Shown: one piece after another, positions 38,575-50,500 of the stretch
Position numbering within the stretch: the first letter of the stretch is position 1
Layout of the letters: the number at the start of each line of letters is the position of its first letter
NCBI RefSeq assembly: GCF_040436345.1
Contig: NC_133223.1
Coordinates: 17,585,113-17,649,112, forward strand
Reading direction: 5' to 3'
Length of the DNA stretch: 64,000 bases
Source of the DNA: Pagrus major
Lineage: Eukaryota > Chordata > Actinopteri > Spariformes > Sparidae
The notes under the pieces: generated by a model
What the model was told of the DNA's origin: nothing
Seen by the model: only the letters and a program-made list of their open reading frames with translations
Database searches by the model: none
Program-made: the position numbers and the translations under genes

Positions 38575-41500
38575 GTAAGTCATCACAAATGTCACTTTGT
38601 GCCACTATTTCAAATTACCTTGTGTTTAAACCTACATAAACACAGTGCACACAGACACTACAGACGGCAACTTCATCATATTTTGTTCAAAGACCAAGAA
38701 ATCATTCAGTGCTCTTAGACTTGGACTGAAATACTTCCTTGCCAAAGGTTATATGTGCATCACTTAGCTTGTGGATGAAAACATAACTTAACTTGAGCTA
38801 AAATGATTCAGGTGTTTAATCTAAATTTTAAAACAGAGCCATATCAGAAAGTAGGACCACAAGGTTATGTAAAAATGCCAGACCCAGTTGATTTACAATT
38901 TTACTGGTGCAGATTCCCAAACAAATTTGCAAGTAATCAAATTACCAAAAAGCAACTAGCATACAGGGAAACCGGGGCTTTCGGAGCCCCTGCTGGAAAT
39001 AGGAAAGCTCTGGGAAAGTTCCCGTGTCCAGTTGGTCATAGTCAGGGATTTTCAAAACACTGAGGTCATATATCCCATATATACCCAACCAGTCACTAGA
39101 GCTTGACCGATATAGTAGTTGGCCGATATTGGCCTATCACGGTGTACATGGTGTACATGTTGTCCAAATGCACTGATTTGAAAACTTTTTTTAGAGATTA
39201 TAATGCAGAAAAAGGGGTAATTTATAATTACAAAATTCCCTATGAAGTGTATTGTTTCAGTGCACTGATATAATTTTGGATGACAAAGTTTATTGTTAAA
39301 CTGTAAAATATCCTGCCTCTTTTATGTATGAATCTTTGTTTTATCAGTGTTTGATAACCACATTTAAGGGGTTATTTAAAAAAACATGTGTGAATATCAG
39401 CTGATATATTGATATCTGAATTGTTTTACTCCCTAATATCAGTATCAGCATTGGTGCAAAAAATCTAGTATCAGTAGGGCTTTACCCTCAACCCTCTTAA
39501 ATGATTTGAAGAAAGAATGAACAAATTCTAGAAATAATGTATTTTAATTTGCATGATTTACCATATTAAACTAATTGATCTGCTGTCATATGTTGTTGTA
39601 TTTTTCTTTATTAATTTCAAAACAATTGAATGTCCCATGGTTTTCCTGCATAGTGGTATACAAAGAGTTCCCCCCACACTGCCAGTTTTGCAGTGTATGT
39701 ATTTGTTCATTTTTCTTGGCCTTAAAGGAATCCAATTCAGAGCTAGTGAGTATTAAAAGTAATTGTGTCATCCTTTTTGAAAAACTCAGTATATATAAGT
39801 GCGCATATCCAAAGTATGAACTGAACCTCAGGTCCCCGAAATCCGAAAAAAAAATTCTCACTAAATGTTTAAACTGATTTAGTGTTTCTAGCATAAACGG
39901 TGCCATTATGAATATGTAAATGTTGATGAAATACATTAAACCTGGAGCGCACATTTGTATTCCAAGCTAAAGCAGCGGTGCAGTAACTAATGTTTTGGGC
40001 TTAATCTGAGAAATGAGAGCAAAGATGTTTAATATAAGACATAATGTTTGTCACAAGGTCAGTTGCTGCACTTTAATAAATGCTTTATACTTCAAACAGA
40101 TGCTCTGGACTTTATCCAAACAGGTCCTGTCTGACTGTCCTCCTGTCCTGTTTTCTTTCTTTGACCTTCCATAGAGATTTACAAATGAGGATCACTTGGC
40201 TGTCCACAAACACAAACATGAGATGACCCTGAAGTTTGGCCCAGCAAGGAACGACAGTGTCATCATTGCTGGTAAGTTCTCCTGAAGTTGAGATATTTGG
40301 ATGTAATTGATACTTTACCTGACAGTGACTGAAGGTTTTCTTCCATCACAGACCAAACCCCTACACCTACCCGCTTTTTGAAGAACTGCGAGGAGGTCGG
40401 CCTCTTCAACGAACTTGCAAGTCCATTTGACCATGACTTCAAAAAAGCTACTGAAGATGACATTAAAAAGGTTGTTGTTGTTGTCTAACTCTGTCAGCAA
40501 ATCATATGTTTGTCCCATCGTGAGCATTTCTATCCCTGATCTGTTTTATTGAGGTGATTTATTCTTAATTTTCTTTAGTTACCGTTGGATTTGTCACCTC
40601 TTGCAACGCCTATCATACGCAACAAAACTGAGGAACCCACACCTCTGGAGGCACATCGAGACAGCCCTCTGCCTCACCCTGAATCTACGACAAATGATGA
40701 CAAGGTACAGCCTTTGACTAAGCTGTTTGTGCTAACAACAGAAAGTTTACAAGGCTATCATGAGTGAATGAAAGGTGTTCTGCTGTTTCTGTGATTTGTA
40801 ATTTACTCTTGATTTACAGATCCACTGGAATGAATATCAGTTTAATAAGTAATCAGATTATTTACTGGTTTAATTTGACTTAGTCTCAAAGATATTTCTT
40901 GTGTCTGATTTATTGAAAAAATACTAATAGTACTGCTCAAAATCATTATTAAGAAACCTTCTGGGGAAATCTTACATGACTTAAACGAATATATTTCCAT
41001 TTGTTTATTTCTTTCATTGCTAATTTCGAGAAGAATACGGTGAAATTTAGGCATAATCTTTATCATTAGAAGTAATCTAGAGAATCTGGTGTTGATTAAA
41101 CACTTGTTGAAGTTAAGGTCTTCTATGATGTTTTCAGGATATATCCTTGCAGCCAGCCTCACTGCCAACATCTGCTATAGTCCATCCTGCATCCCTCCAA
41201 GTTCCCAATGTACTTCTAGCAACCTCAGAGGCTAGTGTTGTAATACAGCAAGCTCTCCCGTCACCAACATCTAGCTCTGTTATAACCCAAGTCCCATCCA
41301 CTAATAGGCCTATAGTGTAAGTAACTCCAAACGTCCATTTTTAAAAATCATAGTTTCATTAAGTCATCTTTTTTTCTCTTTTAATTTATATTTGTGCAGT
41401 TTTGTCTGGTGAGCTCATATTTCATGAGGCATGTGCTTGTTTTGTTTTTTGATTTATTTGCCCTCTGCAGGATTTTTTTTATGTTTGGCTGTAGACCTCA

Positions 41501-44500
41501 TCAGTCCCATCTTCAAGAACAACATCAGCAATGCTCAAATATGGACAATTTTCAAGTGGTGAAAAAATAAATAAAACATTTACATTTACATTTAGGGCAA
41601 AATGACAATAGGAGGTCATTACTCAACTAAACAAGCTAGTCAGAGCTAGCCAAATGGATGTGTATACCTGTGAAATTGCTCGTGAAACAGAGTCACAGCT
41701 ACAGTAAGTTTAAAAGGTCAAAGTTGAAGTAAATTGGACTTTTAAATATCTGTCTGAACAATTATGATTGACTGCACATATGCAATTTAACTCCCAAAGC
41801 CCAGTTACACACTTAAATGTGTAAAGTTGGTGGAGTTGCAGGTTACTTGGATAAAGGTATCCTCTATTTTAAATAAATGTATAAAAATCCCCAGAAGTCC
41901 ATATCTGGGCAAGACTGATGTCACTTATGGGGTCTAATGTAACAACATGTGTTCACCCATTGTTATTGCTTGAACCTGTCACGCAACAGGTGTATTTTGA
42001 GTTGGATTTTGTTTTAGTTGCACTTTATTTCCATAAGTTTTTGCCCGTTTACGACATAATGTTTGTATATTAGTAGCCATCATTGTATGTAATCAATGAC
42101 GAATTCTGTTTTGTGTGTTAATCACAAAGTTCTTTGTTATTTTACTCATTGGGATTTGTTCTCTCTTCCTCTTTCAGCCCAGTGTCTGGCACCTTCCCTG
42201 TGCTCTTACAGCTGCCTAATGGCCAGACCATGCCAGTTGCTATACCTGCGTCTATTACAAGCTCAAGTGTACATATCCCAACTACAATCCCTGTGAGTGT
42301 TCTGCTGGTTGTGTTATGTTCATCTTTTGTTTCAGTGTGTTAGAGGTTAAGCAGAATTTCGAAAATGAGACTTTTTCTTGATTATTCTGAAAAAATGTAA
42401 TGACTCTTTGATTAAAACAATCAGAGATTTAAGAACTCATGCAGTGACCTTTTACTCACTGGACCAGTAGGATTTGTTGAGAAGACGATCTCATCTCAAG
42501 CGCCATTAAGTAACTGTTAACGAGCTTTCAATTATATCACATGATCTTCAGCAGGTAAAGTTTACATGGAACTGTAGATGTTTACATTTTTTGTAGCACT
42601 CTTCATTCGTACTGGTGTCAAAGTAGAGCTTTAAAGTTCATCTTGATCTTGAAAACAACAATTGACCACATGATCTCTACTACTACAAGGTCCATTTAGT
42701 AGCTGATCTAGAACTTCTAGTCACGTCCTACTAAGCTCCAGAACAGCCACTCAACCAATGAACTAAAGCATCTTTCTTCCTCTATCGAGTCATTTTAGAT
42801 GACCCGTTTAGTCCAGCGTGTAGTAGAACAAAATCACTGGACCGTGTTGAATTACTTTATGCTTTGTTGGCCACGGTTTGTTAGTCACATTTTAAATTTG
42901 AAATGTTGAACAGACAATCATTCACTTCAGTATAACTCAAGTCCTTCTAGAGTGACATTCAGATGCATTATTACCACATATTTTCTCTGCTCTACTTGGA
43001 CAGAGGGACTATTTACAGCGTTGGCACCTCAGATTTGGCAGACAACGCCGAGCTGTGGAGGTTGAGTGAAATAATGGACTTTAGAGTAAAACTGTGTGTC
43101 ACTGTTGCAAAGACGATGGATTTGGCTAAAGCACAGCAGGCTCCAGTCCAGGATGCTTCGCTGCCATTTGTCCTTGTACGATTAGCTTTTGATTCCTGGC
43201 AGAGCTGGTAGATGATACTACTAATGTGTTCTGCTAACCAATTATAACTACAACTCCGATAGAGTCTCATAGAAAACATGTTGTAAACAAAAGTCTTGTT
43301 GGTATATTTTTGAACTCCCCCATGTGGAAGCTTGTTTTGTTGTTCACTGTAGTGCTGATTGTCTGTGTGGAACACTGAGCAGCAGATGATTATCTCCTGA
43401 TAGCAGCACAGCGGGGAAAAAACTTCACATCTTCCAAGTCTGTGGGGACTGGGAAAGCCGCTGACAAGTAAAGGAGGGCAAAAGTAGATGGAGAACATGA
43501 GCCACCAGTGAGCCTCCCTTTCACTCGATCACCCCCCCCTCCCCTCCAGCTCTCCCCTCCTCCCTCTGTCTCATTGTCAGCAGCAGCGAGAGGAGGCCCG
43601 GCTCTGGCCTTCGACTCGTGTCTCTCCATCCTCTCTTCAGCTTCCCTGTCCATATGCTCTCACGCAGGCAGGCAGAGGTTCATTAGCGTGCACACTGCAT
43701 CTCCATGTGGCGCTGCCTCCACAAAATAACAGGCCATCCAACGTAATGAGGCTGAGATATGAGGAAACTCTGAGAGCCTGCCGTGGCTCTGTGTGTGTGT
43801 GTGTTTGTGTTGTGTGGGGGGAGCACTGCCTGCCTTTTTACTGCCGAAGACTAATTTTATCTATGCTGATCTGTCTCTGTGTCTCTGCCGTCAGCTTGTC
43901 AGACCTGTCACCGTAGTGCCTAATGTCCCCGGGATCCCAGGACCTCCCTCGCCACAACCGCAGCCACAGCCCGTCCAGTCAGAAGCAAAGCTGGTATTAA
44001 TTATCTCTTCTTTTACATCAAATGTTATTTCCATGTTGTGTCTGTTATTTCCCATCTGAGAGAGATATAACAACCAAAGTAATGAGAGAGCTCGACGATC
44101 AGCGAGCAGCTGCTTTCTTTGACCAGAGGAGGGCGCTAGTGAAAGGCTAGGTGTGAAGTATTACGAAAACGGCGTTGTTAGATTTTAATTAGTATCCCTC
44201 TTTCATCAATGTTACCATGTAGTTTTTCTTTTCTGCAGTGATTAGGTGATTATTCCGTACAAAGAAAATGAATCAATTATTCGTAGTCATTTTAAAAGAA
44301 AAATAAACATTTGCTGCTTTTACTTTCAATAGTACTACTACTACTACTAATGATAATAATAATAACTATTTGTATAGCACGTCTTAGCGCAAAGACGCAG
44401 TCCAAAGTGCTTTACAAAACTGGATGCTGAAAACAATACCAATAAAGAAAAGGGAAGAATTTGCTGCTTTTTCTTTGGCATACCTGATAATAAACTGAAT

Positions 44501-47500
44501 AAATTTGGGTTTTGGGCTGTTGGTCAGTCAAAAAAAGACATCTAACGACTCTTTTTTTCTGATATTTTATAGATAAATCAACTGATTGTGAAAATTAGCC
44601 TTAGTTGCAGTCGTGTTGATTCAGAATAATTCAGTTACTAAAAGAAAGAAAGAAAAGAACTACATAAATATTCCAACTGTTTCTCTGTGGGGAGAAGACG
44701 GTCATAGCAGTCTTGTAACCCAGTCGTCCTGTGTAAGAAGTGATAGTTGAAGGGCAGGGATATGAAGTGTTGTGTGGGAGATCAGTGGCAATGTGATGAA
44801 GCGCGGATCACAGAACCTGTAAGTGTTCGCAGCATGCTCCGCCTGTGGAAATTAACAGATAAACTGCGGCGAGGAGGTGTGTGTGTGTGTGTGTGTTGGG
44901 AGGGAAGGATTGATCCTGACCGGCGAGTAGGAGGACAAGAGGGAGGGGAGGGGGTGTTGTTTGGGATCATGGGGTAGGGAGATGACAAACGCGTAGACAG
45001 CGTTGCGCTCAGCACGCCGTCACCGGGGCCAACCGGAGGGGGCTACCAACGAAAGCCAGCTGGGGGCATCCTGGCACACGCTCAGCGAGGCACATTAAGT
45101 CGGCCTCACCCTGCATGGAACCTTTTGTTCAGCAGAATCCTGCCTGACCTGCACCCCCCCTCTTACTGCCGGCACCTCCCACTGCACTCGGCTCATCAGC
45201 AAACACCTAATGAGCCCGCGTCAAGAAAACAGACCCCCGCTCAACCTGCCTGCTCCCCGCCCCCACCCGGCTCTCAAGGGGCGCAGAGACGGCACTTTAC
45301 AAGGACTGATGATGCTGCAAAGACCACAATAATGATAATTAACTTGCTGAATTTAGAAGATTATGCTGTTAATTAGTTGCAAAATAAAGATAAGTAATAT
45401 AGTAGCAGATGGTTGAATAACACCCATGAGATGGAGGGTTATTACACTGATGAGGTTTCCATGGCAGAGATGAAATATGAATCTGACTGGCTTTTCCCTC
45501 TTTCTATGGGCCATTCCAAGAGAATAATATCTTGTTTCTGCCAGAAGAGCTTCTGGAAGGGTATTACACGATAAACTAATTTGGTAGATAGATTGGTCTG
45601 GCAAAGGTAGTTGTTAGAATAATGTGGTCCTCTGTTTTCTCATGTAAATGTATTCCCTCTCACTTTGTTATTGCTTCGAAAGGCTCATTCACTTTCACCT
45701 TGTTTGCTCGGTGTTTGATACTGGAGGAATTGGCCTGTGAATCATGGGCACCAATCCGCAGAGAAACAGTTTCTGTGAATGGGCTGTGTTTGTGTTTGTC
45801 ATATGCAGTCCTAGTAAAAAAAAAAACAACAAAATGTTTTCATAGTTTGGACCACATTATGAGCCTAGGATGTCCATCAACTCTGAGATATGGATATAAC
45901 ATCAGTCAGCTCAGTTTTTGCTTTGTGTCTTTGCAAAGTGTAATTTTACTTTTTAAAATCAATTTCAGTTTTTGATTATTTATTTTTTAGAATCCCATTC
46001 TATAACCTTAAAGGTCCAGTGTGTAAGATTTGCAACCTGCCTAACCCTCCCCTACAATGGATGCTAAAACCACGATATACATGAAAGGAACCAATCTGTA
46101 GAGCCAGTGTTTGGTTTGTCCATTCTGGGCCACTGTAGAAACATGGCTGTGCAAACATGGCAGACTCAGTGGAAGAGGACCTGCTCCCTCTGTAGATATA
46201 AAAGGCTCATTCTGAAGTAACAAAAACACAACTATTCTTAGTTTCAGGGGATTCAACACAAAATAAAGCATATTTATGAATATTTTATTTCATTTTTACA
46301 AACTGAATCTTTAGTTTTGGGGAAAGTGGAATAACAACTTGTTGAAGGAGGATATTTCACATAGTTACCACCCATGCTCTCTGTTTTTATCCTCTGTCAA
46401 CTTCTCTAAACTTAGTAACTCCATTGTTGTCAGATGATAGTCAGTAACTGCTATATAATAATTGTAGCTCAGTTGTTATTTGCCATCTTTCTTCTACTTT
46501 CCTCAGCTTCTTTGTGCAAACGTTTTTATAATACGTATAGGTATTTTTTTCAATTTCTCTGGTCTCCCAGGTCTCAAACTGATGGACTTGGTTTGTGTTC
46601 AAAATGATCTCACACACTGCTTGGTCACTTTTTTCAAACTTTTAATTAATCTCAAATGTGTATTTTAACAAGTTACAGTAGGTCTTATGGACTGTTGAAC
46701 ATGGCATTTATATTCTCATTAGTCTTTTTTTTAAAGTTTTTTATTAAGTTTAGATCAGTTAGATATAAATGACCATGATTTCAGATTATTTCTTGTTTTA
46801 ACTATAACGTTTTGAGATTCTAGCTTTTCATTTAAACAGTTTGGATTTGGATCAGTTGCAGTCTTTGTTGATTGTAATAAACTTGTTTGTCTGTCACAAC
46901 TAGGGTTACTTGCTTAGAAGAAGGTATTCACAGGTGAAAATCATAGTTAAATATAGTAACATAGTCAATACAGTGAAAAACACTTGCCGTAATGAAAATA
47001 AACTTTGATATTCTGCTTTAATTGTGTTGACTTTATATAGTCGTATGTTTTTTTGTTTTATTATTTATTGAATGATAAAGGATAAAATAGCAAAAATGTG
47101 TCTACTGTCAGCATGACTTAATTTTTAACCATGTTTACATAATGAATGAATATAGTTTTCCTCTCTCCCCGACCATTTCTTTGCATCAACATTTCATGAC
47201 TGCTGATTTATCTTCACAGAAACTGAAAGCCACGTTAAGCCAGCAGCCTCCTCAGGTAACCAACGGAGATGGTGGTGAAGTCCAGAGCAGCTCTGTAACC
47301 CACACTGCTGCTCCCGCTTCTCCTGTTCCGACCCCGACCCCAATTCCAACTCCGACCCCAACACCAGTCCCGGCCGCAGTCCTATCTCCTGCTCCGCCGC
47401 TTCACCTGCCTACGACTGAGGAACCTTCTCCTCATTCCCTTCAGCAGCCGGCCACCTCCACCACAGAGACACCTGTAAGCATTCAAACTCCAGAATAGGG

Positions 47501-50500
47501 ACAAACTTCTACTCACTGCACAGAGTGTTTCAATGTAGTTCCACAGAAGAGACTGTCTGTGATCTGTGGGTGTGTGCATCTTATCAAAGTCAAAGAATAC
47601 ATTTCCTAGCTTGTAGGGCTGTACAATTCATCAAAATATTATTAAAATAGCAATATGGCCAAGATTAAATGTGAAACAAAACAGCCCCCAACAAATGTCA
47701 TATCATGATTTTAAATAGTTTAATAGTAATTTTTTATTTATTTACAAACAGTTCAAGCTCAGTAATACTTGTCTACTGACCAAGATGTACCTGTAATAAC
47801 AAAGACTATCAAGTAACAAAAGCTGGCATCAAATGTCTGGTCAGATTTGTAATCTTACATACTTTTAATTTAAATGTAATTTTTTTAAAATTGTTAGTAA
47901 GTAATTTTTAGTCACTTCTTGTACAGCAGCTTGTGTTCAGACAACTTTTTGAGATCTTTGTCTTCATTTGTTAAATGAAAAAAAGGTGTTTGATACCAAA
48001 GTCCAGGTATTTTATCAGCAGTAGTATTCACACAGTATTCAGCTTGAATAGACGGTTACATTTGTGGTAGCTAGCTTTTTCACGGTTAGCTTTTAGCTAA
48101 AACTAAATATGATTCCTTCTTGCTTATAAAGCCGTTTGTAAGCAGAACAACATATAATATGGCATTGTTTAAACTTGATGATGATCTAAAGCTGGATTTG
48201 ATGATGTCTTTCTGTGTGTAATCTGACATATCTAATTGGTAATTAGGTGAGATTACTTTCCTGAAAATCATGTAAAGGTAACTAAACTGAGTGCATAATG
48301 TGACGAGTGACAGCAACTATAATATAATATGTATATAACCACATCAGTTCAGTTACTCTGTATGCAATATTCAGTGCTGCACAGCAGGATATTACAGATG
48401 TTGTCATGGTTTTGTTCTGCTAGTTATTGTCTTGTATTATTATTATTTTTCAGGCGTCCCCAGTGCCCCCTGCGCAAAACCCTCCAAGCACAGGGGGTCG
48501 GCGGCGCAGAACCACAAGTGAAGACCCCGACGAGAAGCGGCGCAAGTTCCTGGAGCGTAACCGTGCCGCAGCCTCTCGCTGTCGGCAGAAAAGGAAAGTG
48601 TGGGTCCAGTCTCTGGAGAAGAAGGCTGAGGACCTCAACTCCATGAACGGACAACTACAGGTGCTCTTTACCTTCTTACTGCATGTAACAACAGCCGCTT
48701 CATTTGTCTTTGTTTTCGTGCTCTTATGCTATTATCAATGTGTCAGTTTGTGTGTGTATGTATGCATGCTTGTGTCTGTTTATCATCACGTGCCGTTAGT
48801 GTAAGAGTGTGTGCACAGACTTTTCCCTTCTGTGGTGATGAAGTCATTAAAGCCGATTAAGAAGAGCTGCCGTGTGACAGCAGCGGTGTGTGAGCCCTTT
48901 ACATCGATACGTCCCTGTCAATAAAGATGTATCCTCCAGATGTCAGCCGCGCGCAAGCGTGTCTTCGCTTCTGTCTCAGCAGTTTACTGAATGGCCTCAA
49001 AAATCTCCCAGGGAAAGGTGTCTTTTTGAACCTTCATTTTGCTGGAAGCAATTAGGATCTGATGCTGACAAGTTCGAAACAGTTCATGTATCCGCTGTCT
49101 CTGTTGATAAGTGTGAGCCGGGGGTGCGGCACATCGGTGTTCCAGACAATTAAATGAGATGTGGTGTTTATTTGCTCACTGTCTTATTTTTCTATGAAAG
49201 CAGAGTAAGATGTGGAGGGTGGAGGAGGGGACAGACAGCGGTGGAAATGAAATGGGTTCATGTCGTTAATATTTGGTTCAAAAACAAGTTATCACCATAT
49301 CACCACTTGTCATGAGTGCAAAAGCTGAGCTTCTTTTTAAATATAGGTAGATGAAAGGGGGGATGATAGGTGTGTGAATGGGGTTATAAACAGATCGCAT
49401 CGCTGTTAACTACAAAGAAGGGAACAACATGTGGCAGAGAATAAAAGGGCGCTTTATATGAAGGCATTAATCAGCAGTGCAGTTTTTGTTAAAACCCCCA
49501 TGCTGACATGGCCCAGCTGATCAGTGAAACTGCCTCTAATGATGCACAATTATTTTAACATCATCCTTAACTGGTTTTTTAATGAGGTGTCAGACCAGGC
49601 AGCTCACAGGGCTCCCAGCATCACCTAAGGCCCATTTGCTCACTTTCGATTAATTCGCAAAGTTAGAAACAAGTTTAACTCTCAAAAGTCCAGATTAAAA
49701 TTCCAGGTGTGATGCAGTTTGAGTGTTAGCGGCAGCATTACTGTCATGGCTTTAACTGTAAATCAATCAAACAGTTTGTATTTTAAATTAAAAATGGTAT
49801 GTCTTTTGTAACGGATGTGGACATTTTTGACTCTTGACTACAACGTCTGTCTTGTACGCTCCCTCATGGCAGAGTGGAGGGAGAGTTTTAAAGGAGCACC
49901 AGTGTTTATATTGGCTGCAACTGGCAGCAGTTACAGAAGTGAGAGCGCAGTGAATATGGCATTGGCTACATGTGATACATACGCCCCCTTCCAGCTGTGT
50001 TTAAATCTGTCTTACAATAGCTCAGCCCTGCCAACAGCAGCAAGACTAAACAGATGGAATCAAATAAATTGGCTGCTTTTAGACTAATAGATTAAGCCGC
50101 CCATAGTCCTTTAAAGGAGAAGAGAAGGAGCTTAAATCTGCCATTGGGTGTTCCGCGGGCCCCCGGCCGCTCTAAATCCAGTTAAAGTCACCTTCAGCGT
50201 AATGTGGCTCCCTTTTACGACATGCAGAAATCCTCGGTTCCCCCGGGAGCTGTAACGGCACGAGTGTGTAAATCTCGGCAGCATCCACAAAGTTGCACTG
50301 ACGATCCGAACAGCTCACCTCTGACAAACGTTCTGGTCGGTATCCAGTGAAGGCCCATAATTATTGTGCAGGAAAAGCATAAATGAAGAAGTGCATCATA
50401 CTTTATTCTGAATTCATTCATTATGTTGCTACCTTTCCCTGTGTTTGCTGTTTCTCGGGGAAGAAAATATGAGTTTCTGTGCAGTAATGTAGTGTTCATC

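Larger units (their letters stand above)
43994..47219 (+). other. atf2 intron 8 (largest intron)
   Basis: A 3.2 kb intron holding a split ATTAATCG-family repeat with a nested LINE tail (44229-44626), a (GT)n run (44877-44897), a GC-rich repeat-free block (44980-45380) and one MITE (46010-46310). The remainder is AT-rich and unremarkable. Confidence 0.75.

Noticed and set aside
43013..43498. 161-codon open frame on the minus strand inside atf2 intron 7
   Set aside because: No family motif; it lies wholly within an intron of the opposite-strand gene and begins in low-complexity DNA.
46465..46490. GTAGCTCAGTTG, resembling part of a tRNA A/B box
   Set aside because: No cloverleaf can be formed around it and no B box follows.
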